From assembly GCA_002749535.1 (NCBI GenBank), contig MZZL01000409.1, positions 1,036,604 through 1,100,603 on the forward strand: a stretch of DNA of 64,000 nt, given 5' to 3'. The stretch's first letter is position 1. Each line of letters opens with the position of its first letter. Shown here one piece after another: positions 1-10,273 of this stretch. The notes beneath the pieces are model-generated. The model made no database searches. It was not told where the DNA came from and saw only the letters and a list, made by a program, of their open reading frames with translations. Source of the DNA: Apophysomyces variabilis. Lineage: Eukaryota > Mucoromycota > Mucoromycetes > Mucorales > Mucoraceae. The position numbers and the translations under genes are program-made.

Positions 1-1356
1 TCCGCATCAGGACTTTCTTGCCTGGTTATCCTCTCCAAATTCCCTTCTTCCCCAGAATACATCCACTGCAGTTTAGACCCCCCATAAGATCTTATTTTAT
101 TTTATTTTATTTTTTTTGCTTCTTTCTTTCTTCGTCGGTCCCAGCACTGCGTTTCTTTCTACAATAATTCTACCATATTTCCCATGGATCTCCCTGAACT
201 CCCTCCTCTTTAATTCCCTTAAACGTTTCCCCTTCTACCTTTTTTTCCTGGTGCCGTGACAGGTTTTTTTCATATCTCTCTTCTTGATGGATCGGACGAG
301 AGCGGACATATTGCAAGAGACAGCGCTCAATTTTCGTCGTTAAATAAATTCAAAGTTTCATCCGTAGTGTTAACATAAGGATATTATTACAAGTGCTGTG
401 AGTTAAATTGACTAAGCAATATCAAGTCTCTATATCTGAGACAAAGCATACGTTAACGAGATATGTACTTTACACGAATAAAACATGTGGTTCCCGAAAT
501 GCACGGTTGACATTACGGTAATTCAGTTTTATTCATCTGGTTTTTAACCTTGATTTGATCTGATGGGGTCGGCTTGGCTCGGCTCGGCTCGATTAATGAA
601 TATCTCTGGTCAGACTCTTGGTAAATGTCCATTGATGTATTGTTGCGCTCGCTGTTTATCCAGTCATAGAAAGACGTATTTTACGTTTCAGTCGTGCTAA
701 TGAATTGAATATTACCTGTTGTAACACATAAGCTACTATGGTTACAAGCTTTAGGCAATGTTTACGCCGTGGTACTCTATCCATGATTTCAAATCCAAGA
801 TCTCGGAATGGCTACTGACATGACTGGCTTTTGGGAGAAGTAAAGCATGTCATATCTATTCTGCATCAATAAAAACAAGTTGGACATATTAAAGCGCAAA
901 CATAGAACTCTCCGCCTATTTCAAGATGGTCATTACTATGTTTGGCAGGCGGCCGCAGCTAACCGTGAGTAGCAGAGGGAGGTCCAAAAAGATCGCCTCT
1001 TAACAAAAAGCCTTGTCATTTTCTTAAATAACTTCGGTCACTCGCCCGTGGGAGACGTTAACGTAACCTTAGACTGAACTTGGATTACCATCAAATACGC
1101 GAGCTTCGAGAATGATAGGTGTGCATTGCATAGACGGAGAACTAATTCTAAAGACGATATGGCATAGATCAATCTGTCAAGAATGAGTGAACGAGCAATG
1201 ATGAATGGAAATGTGCTGAAAAAGGCTGGAGCGTATTTGATTGGTTCATTAAGTGGAGTAAAAAAGGCAATGGCGCAGTAATGCAACCCACTACTATTAT
1301 ATATAGTTAAATACGCGTGAGGTCTTTGTTTCTAATTAATCTTCGTATTCTTTTTT
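1..1356. other. 5' intergenic stretch, no gene seen
   Basis: No credible coding exon was found on either strand. A TTTTA-type low-complexity run lies near 92-113 and the first 300 bases are pyrimidine-rich, as in a UTR or promoter, but the gene they would serve is outside the window. A TATATATAG stretch at about 1299-1307 lies some 50 bases before the ATG at 1357 and is a plausible core promoter element for the next gene. Confidence 0.4.
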
Positions 1357-2492
1357 ATGCCTCGCAAAGTTGTTCTCGATTCCTACTCAAAGCAGCGCAT
1401 TGCTTCTGTGGATCATAACTTGGATATTCGTTCACTCACTCTAGAGGAAATTCGTGCGGAACTTGAAGTTGTTCCTCCTGGTGCAGTGGTTCCTGAGGCC
1501 TCCGTCGTCGATAAGGTGATCACCACGGATCAAGGCGAAATTGACATTACCATCACTCGTCCGCTAGACTCGGAATCGCAAACCCTGCCTGCCATCCTGT
1601 ACTTGTAAGTTTGGATCCGCATTTTTGAGAGAAGAACAGGAAACTGAAGCCTTTCTTTTCTGGGAGGCAGCCACGGTGGTGGATGGGTGGAAGGAACCAA
1701 ATACAGTCATACTTTAATTATGCGTGAGGTAGATTGCTTGGCTTTCATTTCTATATTTATTGCTCTTCTCACCTACTTTATCGTAGCTTGCCATTCATGT
1801 CCATGCGGCAGTTGTGTACGTTGACTATACTCGAAGCCCGGAAGCAAAATACCCTGTTGCTCTTGAACAGTGCTTTGCCAGCTTGACATGGTTAGCAAAT
1901 AAAGACAATGCAGCATCCCTTTTGATCAATGCCGACAAAATTGCTGTGGCGGGTGACTCCTCTGGTGGGAACCTCGCAGCTGCTGTGACACGTAAGCAAA
2001 CTTTGCTTAGTCATTCTTCATACTCATGCCGTTTATTGTTTGTTGTTTGTTGCAGTCTTGGATAAGCAACGGAAGTTATCGGCCATCAAATATCAAGTCC
2101 TTTATTACCCTGTGCTGGATGACAACTTTGACTCAGCATCGTACATCGAGTTCGAAACAGGATACTCCACTACGCGAAGATCAATGCAATACTATTGGGA
2201 TCAGTACGTCACCGTAGAGGATCGTAAATTAATTACTGTCTGTCCGCTGAAGGCAACGCTGGACGACCTTAAAGGGTTGCCCCCCACCTTTTTAGTCTCA
2301 GTGGAAGCGGACGTGCTGCGAGACGAAGCTGAGGACTTTGCACGAAAACTCATGGAAGCGGGAGTGGATGTAGTCGCTTTACGCACTTTCGGACAGCTTC
2401 ATGCTTTTTTTACAAAACCCGTGTGGTCATCTACAGCACACGCAATCGTCAGCCAAACGGCCTCTTTGCTTCACAAAACCTGGGGACAATAA
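1357..2492 (+). CDS. Alpha/beta hydrolase, HSL (fold-3) family esterase/lipase
   Basis: Predicted carboxylester hydrolase of the hormone-sensitive-lipase family, 315 aa in four exons: 1357-1604, 1671-1728, 1787-1991, 2056-2492. Splicing joins ...LY to FHGGGW, creating the HGGG oxyanion-hole motif that defines the family. The nucleophile serine sits in GDSSGGN (exon 3), the acid is in EADVLRDE and the histidine in GQLHAF (exon 4). Spacing and length (300-350 aa) match the family. There is no signal peptide, so a cytosolic enzyme is likely. The substrate cannot be told from sequence; bacterial acetyl-esterases and fungal detoxifying esterases share this fold. An AATAAA-type signal follows at about 2537. 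All three introns are short GT-AG introns and the frame closes exactly. Confidence 0.9.
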
Positions 2493-3730
2493 AGGCGGAT
2501 GTAAATGCCTTTCTCTCTTACCTTTTTGCCCGCCAAACAATAAAACAATTCCACTTGTGTTCTTGATGCTAAGGTTATACAACACTTTTCTAGAAAAGGT
2601 GTGTAAGGTCGTTGACAAAATAGTCTTCCATAACTGTCTTTGCTGAAGTCAGCCGCGCGTGGTCCGTAGTATAAACTCCACTTCCATGTCATTTTTGGCT
2701 GCAGGGGCCCCTTGATATGTCAAGGCAGGCTCATTTTAGCTTAGTTCAGACTGGAATATTAAGTTGATGCATTATCTACACCATTAGCTCAAGGGCTGCA
2801 GTCCGTGCGCAGTGAATGACTAATACACCCTTGATTCTTAATTGTTGCTGTGCTTATCGTCTCGGTATGGATAGCTAGATATATCATGTAACTGACATAG
2901 TGAAAGCGGTCGATTTGGTTTCCATGCGCGCAATTCATGGAAAAAGCTAGATTTTATGATACATGCCCTTTTCAGACCGGCAAACTAACGGACAAATACT
3001 ACAATAGACTCAAAATTTGCATTTGTGCATTTTCTTGTTGAAAACAGTAGAAATAACGATCATTACCAAGATTATCAGACAGCTTCCCAAAAAGAATCAT
3101 ATATTATCAGGTGTGCGACCGAATGTCAAAGTCTAATTTAATTATGCAAACCAATTGATTTCTAATTGATAATGATCAATAGAATTTAGTGAGTTTAACT
3201 ATCTTTTTGTACAATTAACAAGCTCAATGGTTTGACAACCACCCTCATGATAAAGCGTATACAATCTTTCTCCTTCTCAAGCTGCTCTGAGGAGCTCAAT
3301 TGATACATGAGGCATGGTTGGAAGATGCGCCACCCCGAAGCTGAATATAAAATTTAAATTGCAATAAAAGTGTGTTCATTTCAGCCACCCACCGTTTGAA
3401 GGCGGGCATGCTTCCCTAACACACATACGCTTAATTTAGAGCTAGGCAACAATGATATGTGTTCTGTTTCTTTTTTAACGTGAGAGATATTAATGAATAC
3501 GATCACTGTGATGTGGCCGTTGGCAAGTTATGCATGTCATATTGTTTGTGCCACAAAAAGGTTGTTTGGACAATTCAAAGGAGGAAATTGGTTAATTCAA
3601 CAAAAGCCTTCCTGTCTTGGGGCTTTTTTTTCCTTGTTTTACAAACTTTGTTTCAAACAAAAGATTTGGATTTCTCAAATTCTATGGACAAAATATTTCC
3701 AATCTTCTTATTGTCATCTACTGTACAGAT
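2493..3730. other. Intergenic, nothing recognised
   Basis: About 1.2 kb of AT-rich spacer between the hydrolase and the 3' end of the minus-strand polyQ gene. Short open frames here are not coding-like in composition and match no family I know. No tRNA or repeat was noticed. Confidence 0.4.
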
Positions 3731-4297
3731 TCAGTATTGGTGATTCTTTTCACCGGTGTAAGCCATTGGGGTATCATCGCAACGTAACAAGGTTGAGCCT
3801 CGATGATCACCATAGGCAGGTGGAGCTGGTTGACGAGTCATCCCGCCGTGGATATCATCCACTACAATAATGGTTGGGGCGTGGGGTTGTTGTCTCATTG
3901 GTTTGAAGGATGGAGGACGGATGGAGCTAGGACGAGTAATGGGACTTTGAGTCGAAAACGGTCGAGATACGTCGTGTTGGATTGCTTCATTCTCTTTGTT
4001 AAACAATTTCTGTAGCAATGATTGGCGCTTGTTATTTTGTTGTCCGTACAGCTGCTTGAGTAACGACGGCTTCATGGCCTCAAGTTGTGAAGCAGTAATA
4101 TACTGTACTTGTGATTGTTGTTGTTGTTGCTGCTGCTGTTGCATTTGTTGTTGCTGTTCCTGTATGGCTCGCTTCATTTCGCGTTTGGTTGGGCTTGTTG
4201 CTCTGTGGAAGACGTATACCACGGCCAACAGAATAATAAAGAAGACGATAACAATCATCACAACAAAGAGGACCTCTTCCGACGTAGGAGTAGCCAT
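3731..4297 (-). CDS. Single-pass membrane protein with polyglutamine tract
   Basis: Intronless frame of 188 aa that I do not recognise as a named family. Seen: a short N-terminal segment, one strongly hydrophobic helix at about residues 9-28 (VVMIVIVFFIILLAVVYVF), then a basic stretch (KREMKRA), then a Gln-rich tract at about 43-62 encoded by CAA/CAG triplets, and a Pro/Ser/Arg-rich low-complexity tail. The charge pattern fits a type III or tail-out anchor with the long disordered part in the cytosol. The CAG/CAA repeat (about 4112-4165) is prone to length change, so alleles may differ. Overlapping plus-strand frames of similar length are shadows of the repeat. Function unknown. Confidence 0.6.
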   Translation of the reverse strand: MATPTSEEVLFVVMIVIVFFIILLAVVYVFHRATSPTKREMKRAIQEQQQQMQQQQQQQQQSQVQYITASQLEAMKPSLLKQLYGQQNNKRQSLLQKLFNKENEAIQHDVSRPFSTQSPITRPSSIRPPSFKPMRQQPHAPTIIVVDDIHGGMTRQPAPPAYGDHRGSTLLRCDDTPMAYTGEKNHQY

Positions 4298-4502
4298 GGT
4301 ATCAGAATAAAAGGAATGGGATGAGCAGAAAGGAACGGTAAGCCCTTTGTTTAGGTGATAAAGAAAAGACGAAAAGAGGAGAAAGGAGAAAGAAACTTGT
4401 TAGACATGGAAGGAGGGAGAGGGGGACTTTTAGTTGGTGTTACAAGTCGATCCAAATGTAGCGATGCAACATGTGCCACTAATGAAAGATTTGTTTAAAT
4501 GG

Positions 4503-5709
4503 CTATAATTCGCTATGAGGAATAGGATCTAGCTCTAGATATTCAGCTACAAAGCTCCGGAAAAGCACAGCAAAATTAAGGACAACCGCATGATCAAGGC
4601 ATTCTGCATTATCCTAAAACAAACAACATAATGAATTTTACTCTGTTATCATACCCTTCAATGCTTACCAAAGGATTATGCCATACTGCAGGGAAAGGAT
4701 ATGGAATGATATGTAATACGTTGACTCCGCGTAATAGAAAGGGTACATGATCGTCTCCAAGCAAATGACCCTGAAAAGTCATAGTGGACTCTGGATTGAA
4801 CATTGGACTTAGTTGCTCTCCAGTTTTGTCGGCTTTGGTTTTCATAATAGAAAGCTGGATCAGCCTTTTCTCCAGTTCAAGCAACTTGTAAAATAACCAG
4901 CTGGACGAACGATAATAGTTATTGATACTAGGATTGGGTGTACCTAAGAGATCCAGCAATACTAAGATCTCTATTCTGTCTAGTTTCGTACGTTTACTCG
5001 TATGGACACTTTGTGCCAAGAATGAACTTTCCCACTCGGATGCTAGATGGCTAAATGAAGGTTTCAATCTAGGCACACACCTCACATATCTTGTTTTTTT
5101 TCCCTCTATTTACCGAGCACCATAGATGGAATCCGTCGCCGTCCATGATTGAAAGGCCTCTTCGCCATCAAAGAAAATCATTTGTAATGTCTTATCCTTA
5201 CGCGTTAACAGAGGGTTTAAGGTATCAGCTATATCCATTAAGATAGCGCAAGGAGCGGAGGAATCGGTGGCTCCTATGAAGTCGAAGTCGGCGAAATATT
5301 TGGAATCGAAATGGGCAGCCAACGTTAAATGCGATGGCGCGTCTGGATTTTTGGTTACGATGATATTGCTGAAAGTCTTTGGTCCGAACGGTGTCTCATC
5401 CGTGAATGTATCAAGTTCAACATGCCAATCTAACCGTTTAAAGTGATTGACAATGAAATCGCGTACGCGCGCGTTCTCAGCGGTGCCTGCCACACGAGGA
5501 ACCAGCAGTGGAGCAAGAAAATCGCCGTGTATGGTCAAGCGTTCAGGTACTGAGAAGCTGCTAATACGTTTCAGGGAGTCATTCGAAAGGTTTTTGTAAC
5601 TGTGGCAATAACCAAGTAAGGTTAACACAAAGAACCACAAGGGCCAAACCATCGGCTTGTGTTTCTTGTAAGGCAACAGTGGGGACAAAAAAAGAGGTCC
5701 ACAAACCAT
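4503..5709 (-). CDS. Glutaminyl-peptide cyclotransferase (M28-like zinc enzyme)
   Basis: Predicted glutaminyl cyclase, which turns N-terminal Gln of secretory peptides into pyroglutamate. 368 aa in three exons: 5114-5709, 4669-5068, 4503-4613. A hydrophobic signal/anchor segment (about residues 20-36) points to the secretory pathway, probably Golgi membrane. The M28-type zinc site is readable: Asp in AAHFDSKYF, the catalytic/metal Glu pair in FFDGEEAF, and His in the FPAVWHNP segment near the end. Splicing yields DSIYGAR...HLASEWE as in animal QPCT, and the last junction joins HNPL to DNAE, resembling the family's C-terminal DDNE stretch. An aminopeptidase role is less likely because the order DSK / GATDSSAP / DGEEAF is typical of QC. 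Upstream ATG 5709 gives a 19-residue N-extension; Met20 (5652) is an alternative start. Confidence 0.88.
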
Positions 5710-6530
5710 AGCAGCGCTCCTTTCTTCAATTGGTCAAGGTAAAACGCTTAACCGCTTGCTTCAAACCCTTTCCTTTTCAGCCCAAGTTATTTCAATATAA
5801 CCAAAAGGCTGAACATAATAAATAATGAGAAGGGTACCTCTATCTCTCTGTGTCTCATTCCATAGCCAAATATAAGATATGTATATCCAAATTGAGTCTT
5901 TGCCTTCCCCATTATATCAAAGAAAGTTCTTGCTAAAGACTACGGGAACCATGGTGACCATAAAAGGAAATGGAAAGCAACGGTAAAAATGGAAGGAAGC
6001 AGGATGTCACCTGTTCATGCGAGACCAAGCCAAATCGGCATATCACCATCGACGACATACTGATCTAATGATTACCTTTTTACCTGCTGTCTGTGTCAGA
6101 AAATATTGTTCCGCTGTCACTCTGTCGCATACGCTTTCTTTTTTTTCTAAGGGTCGGGCGTATTCGTGGGAATGGGACAAGTAGGAAACTTTCTTCTTCC
6201 TCTAAGTTACCGAGACACTTCAAGGAACGGGTACATATTAAAATCGCCCGCCATCGCTCTTTTTGCTTCCCACTTTTTTCCGTGATCGATCAGCGGTCTT
6301 ACCAAGATGGCATGATTAGACGCCATATCGGAGTTAACACTAACGATGATCGGACCACCCTGGGACAGTGTCTTAGTTTCAGTGAGGATGAAATCTGATA
6401 CAAAAGATATATGAGATACGTGCGAAAAAAAATCGTATATATATATACCTGGGTAAACCTCCTGTTGGTGGTGTATTACCATCAACTTACAATTATTCTC
6501 TCTCTCTCTCTATCTCTCTATTACTAAATC
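5710..6530. other. Intergenic, bidirectional promoter region
   Basis: Lies between divergent QPCT-like and alcohol dehydrogenase genes. Contains a TATATATATA stretch at about 6438-6447 and a (TC)n tract at 6497-6519 directly before the ADH start, typical of strongly expressed fungal genes. No coding exon supported. Confidence 0.4.
6497..6519. repeat. CT/TC microsatellite in 5' leader
   Basis: Run of TC dinucleotides ending 11 bases before the ADH ATG at 6531. Pyrimidine runs next to start codons are common in fungal leaders; any regulatory role is inference. Confidence 0.7.
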
Positions 6531-7637
6531 ATGTCTGACGATACGTTCTACGGCTGGGTTTGCCCTTCCAAGAGTAAATTATTTAACATTAAACCCTGAT
6601 TTATCCAGTGAAGGCTAATCATATGCTACTTATGCTTAGGTGCTCCTCTTGAAAAACGGGAGTTGAAGCTATGCACTTTCAATGACTGGTCCGTCGATAT
6701 GGATATCATCTGTTGCGGTATTTGCGGCACGGATATCCACACCATTGACTCTGGTTGGGGACCTACTGACTACCCTGCTGTCTGTGGCCACGAAATCATT
6801 GGACGCGTCACTCGCGTCGGTAGCAATGTTAAGCACCTCAAGGTTGGCGATCGTGCTGGCGTTGGCTGTCAATGCGCTTCCTGCCACGAATGTTCTTATT
6901 GTAAACAAGACATGGAAAACTTGTGCGCTAAACATGCCGTTTGGTCCTTCAATGACAAACTCGACAATGGTGAAAAGACCTATGGTGGTTTTGCCGAAAA
7001 GTGGAGAGGTGATGGCCGTTTTGCTGTCAAGATCCCTGATACTCTCGAATCGACTGTCGCTGCCTCTTTCATGTGTGGAGGTGTGACCACATTCGCTCCG
7101 TTGAAGCGCTACAACGTCGGTCCAGGTTCGAAGGTCGCCATTTTAGGTCTTGGTGGTCTTGGTCACTATGGTGCACAGTGGGCCAAAGCAATGGGTGCTG
7201 AGGTGGTCGGTTTTGATGTGATCCCAGACAAGGTTGATGACGCCAAGGCTCTGGGTTGCGACGAATATGTGCTGATTCAAAAGGAAGAGGAAGTTGAACC
7301 TCACTATAATACATTCACCCATATCCTGGCCACAAAGATTATTAACAAATGCTGGGACCAATACTTCAAGTTGCTGGCAAACAATGGCGTTTTCATTCAG
7401 TGTGATATTCCTGAAGTACCCCACTCTGGTATTAGCGGTCTTACCATGGCAGCAAAGCAGATAACCATTGCTGGAACATTCATCGGTTCTCCCAAGGATA
7501 TCAGAGACTGCTTGGAGCTCGCTGCTGAAAAGAACGTCCGCAGCTGGGTCGATACTTTTCCCATGGACAAGATCAACGAAGCTATCCAGTTCGTTCGCGA
7601 TGCCAAGCCTAGATATCGTGCTGTTGTTGTGAACTAA
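6531..7637 (+). CDS. Zinc-dependent NADP alcohol dehydrogenase, cinnamyl/ADH6-like
   Basis: Medium-chain dehydrogenase/reductase of the CAD/yeast ADH6-ADH7 type, reducing aliphatic and aromatic aldehydes with NADPH in the cytosol. Two exons, 6531-6573 and 6640-7637; 346 aa, normal for the family. The start lies in exon 1 (MSDDTFYGW), and the junction restores K-S-A-P-L. Visible: catalytic zinc ligand in CGICGTD, GHE motif in CGHEIIG, four structural-zinc cysteines in GCQCASCHECSYC...LC, and the Rossmann GLGGLGH nucleotide loop. The nearby residues are typical of the NADP(H)-using CAD group. An AATAAA signal at about 7726 fits the 3' end. Substrate range cannot be read from sequence. Confidence 0.93.
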
Positions 7638-8480
7638 CTAGCAATAGTTCTTTCTATCCCCCTCTTCTTATTTCTTTCCTATCGGTGTAAATGTCTGTCT
7701 TTTCTTGCGTGTGTGTGTGAATGTGAATAAACTATATACTGTTTGTACTTTAAACTTAACGCTATGTACTGTCTGAATGAACTGCACCAATATACCTGGT
7801 GCCAGATCCCAGCATTTCCCACGGAGCATTTTGAGCTTATCGATCTATCCCAATTAGAGTGTCTTTACGAGAAACCTTGTTGTCTTCCTGGGAATCTCTA
7901 TCATGTAGGTTAAATCCCAGACACGAATACGTTGTGGAACAATTAATGCTCTTTGGTATGCTAAACAAAGTGTATAGCTAACTATTGTAATGCCCCCTTT
8001 TTAAGGATCGCGTCCGTAACTCTACTGAGACATCACTGTCTTCTTGATCTAAACCAAAAGTTGGCACTTGTTCTATGCTCTGGTTTATGCAAATAGAAAT
8101 AACCGTTAAAGTTAGTTCTCGTTTACTCATGCAATATGGACAATTTCGATACTAAAGAGATGTTTATATAGCAAATGCCTATGTACATCCATCACCTTGT
8201 TTTGTACGTATTTATGCATTGTGTAGACGGTTTTCAGACTAAGTTTGTTAGGCATGTGCGAGCTCAGTGCATTTTCAAAATTTCAATCTAACCAAGAAGA
8301 GCAAGATTCGCGTAATATAACGTGTAATTGTGGAGGTAGATAAGTAATTACACTTTTGCCTTTGCGCAAATATGTGTGACATTTCCTTTTTACCTGATGA
8401 CTTATATGAATTCCATATATATCGCGTGCTGCATATTTAAAACTTCCTCCATCCAGTCAAAGGAATAAATTGTTCTTCCC
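7638..8480. other. Intergenic, nothing recognised
   Basis: Holds the ADH 3' UTR (GT-rich stretch and AATAAA around 7700-7735) and the upstream region of the sulfotransferase-like gene, with ATATATATCG at about 8415. No coding or RNA gene seen. Confidence 0.4.
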
Positions 8481-9205
8481 ATGGCACCTCTTAAAATCAT
8501 CGGTGGATCCTTTGGCCGCACTGGCACTCACAGTCTAAAGAATGCTTTAAACATCCTGGGGTAAACTACTGCATCGCTATTTTCGTGCCTTAACTTATTG
8601 TTCTAAATCACAGGTACAACACCTTCCATATGACTGAACTTATGGCTCTCCCAGACAATGAACCTGAAGCATGGATTGAGTCGTATCAAGATCCAGAGAA
8701 GAGAATAGATTGGGATAGATTATACTCAGGCTATGATGCTGCTCTTGATTGGCCAACATGTTCCGTTCTGCCTCAACTCATGCAGCAATATCCCGAGGCT
8801 AAAGTCATCCTTACCACTCGTGATCCGGAACAATGGTACAATTCTATAAGTAATACCATTATTAAATATCTCGAGAATCCTCCGCCGGATCAAAACCACC
8901 CATACTGGAACCGGATTCTTAAACTCGCCAACATTGTTATCATGGAAGGGGACCTGAAAGTGAAGGAGGGAGCTCGGCAAGACATCATAGAGCGATTTCG
9001 GCAACACGAAAAATGCGTTAAGGACATGGTACCGCCTGGAAAGCTACTGGTATATCATGTTAGTGAAGGGTGGGAGACTTTGTGCAAGTTTCTCGATGTA
9101 GCTGTCCCGTCCATCCCTTTCCCACATGTCAACACAACCGAAGACTTCTTCCCTCTAATGCAATCTTTGTATGATGCTTTACCGCGTATTGAACCATCTA
9201 AGTAA
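8481..9205 (+). CDS. Sulfotransferase family (P-loop) protein
   Basis: 223 aa in two exons, 8481-8560 and 8614-9205; splicing joins LNIL-G-YNTFHM. The N-terminal GGSFGRTGTHSL segment is the phosphosulfate-binding loop of the fungal/animal sulfotransferase-like family (Sulfotransfer_4 type), and VILTTRDPEQWY is the helix/strand carrying the Arg that normally contacts PAPS 3'-phosphate. The members of this family in fungi are common but mostly uncharacterised, and true sulfotransferase activity is unproven for them. The protein is somewhat shorter at its C-terminus than many relatives. No signal peptide or membrane helix, so cytosolic. The partial ATP sulfurylase gene at the right edge of the window makes the sulfate donor precursor but is 54 kb away, so no functional linkage is implied. 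Confidence 0.8.
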
Positions 9206-10273
9206 TTGCAGGTTCTCTGTGCAAAGAAAAGTAAAAAGAATTTATCTAGGAATACATGTCTCTTTCTGCAAGCGATGACCTTCAAGTAGACATAGGGTTA
9301 TAAATCAACCAATTTTTATCCTAATAGCTCGTTCCAAAATAAAACTTATAGCTACGCTTTCAGCTTAACTCATAATTTTTAGTTAGACATGGCGGCCACG
9401 GCATTAAGAAGTTAAGGGATCCATTTAAATAAGCAGTTGGGTTCGCATAATTAAACAGATAATTTCGTGCAACGGGCTGCGAATCCGGATATCTTGTTCC
9501 CTAAAATGATGCGCGTCAAAAGTAAGCATTTTAGTAGAAGGATTAATAATTGATAAAGTCAGTAAATGAGAATAGCGTTCTTCTTCTGTTTTGCGTAATT
9601 GGCAGCTGTAAGCAAGCCATGAACGTCCATTAGTATTAGAAACTAACCCTCAATATCAATTGTTTCTATAACCAATCCATTCAGTTTACCAACTTCTGCA
9701 CAGTACGATAATAATAGAAGAAACCCTCCTCATGTAAAGCAAAAAAGGTGCTTTTGCTAACTTCCATTAACTCGTCAAATACCTCTAAATAGCGCAATTT
9801 AGGCATGAGTGGGTTTGATATGTGACGTGATTCTTTTAGCAGTTTATGATTGAATACTCCACTTATATTTGATACACTCTTGAATACTAATATTCACCGC
9901 AGGTAAGAGTTTTGGTAAGAATATTGTTGAATGGTTTTGAAAGCACAAGTGAGTTATTTGAGGTTAAGGCTGTTTTTCCTTTATTCAGATAGATGGATAA
10001 TTCATATAGTATTGCTGAGTTAAAAATATTGATTTGATAGTTAAATAAAAAAGGAGTAGGCCATCACAGGTTGCAAATGTACAGCTCGGACTTTCTTCAA
10101 AAATGACGTAGCGACAGTCACTAAACTTTGACATTTTTTTGGCAAGTTATCGTCGTACGCGCCTGGCGCGGTGTTCGTAAACGAAGTTGTCCCAAATTTT
10201 ACTTTCGCGCTGGAAGCGTACGTGATACTAGTTGTTGGATCAAGTATCGCTGCGCTGAATCAATACAGCCTTA
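9206..10273. other. Intergenic with dispersed repeat copy 1
   Basis: Spacer before the Nup192 gene. Its main content is a dispersed repeat at 9811-10072, annotated separately. No coding exon supported. Confidence 0.45.
9811..10072 (+). repeat. Dispersed ~250-bp repeat, copy 1
   Basis: Nearly identical to 34647-34895 in the same orientation: I count about four substitutions over the first ~195 bases, then a small indel-rich segment, then matching ends. Both copies start GGGTTTGATATGTGACGTGA and end with TCACAGGTT. The start contains TGTGACG; copy 2 has the exact complement CGTCACA near its end, whereas copy 1 has CATCACA there, so short terminal inverted repeats are possible. It has no coding capacity and would be a non-autonomous element. 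This copy ends about 200 bases before the Nup192 start. Confidence 0.85.

Noticed and set aside
4115..4324. Cys- and Leu-rich plus-strand frames over the polyQ tract
   Set aside because: Translation of the CAG/CAA repeat in other frames.
6682..7086. 134-codon frame inside the ADH gene
   Set aside because: Alternative-frame shadow of the CAD-type dehydrogenase.
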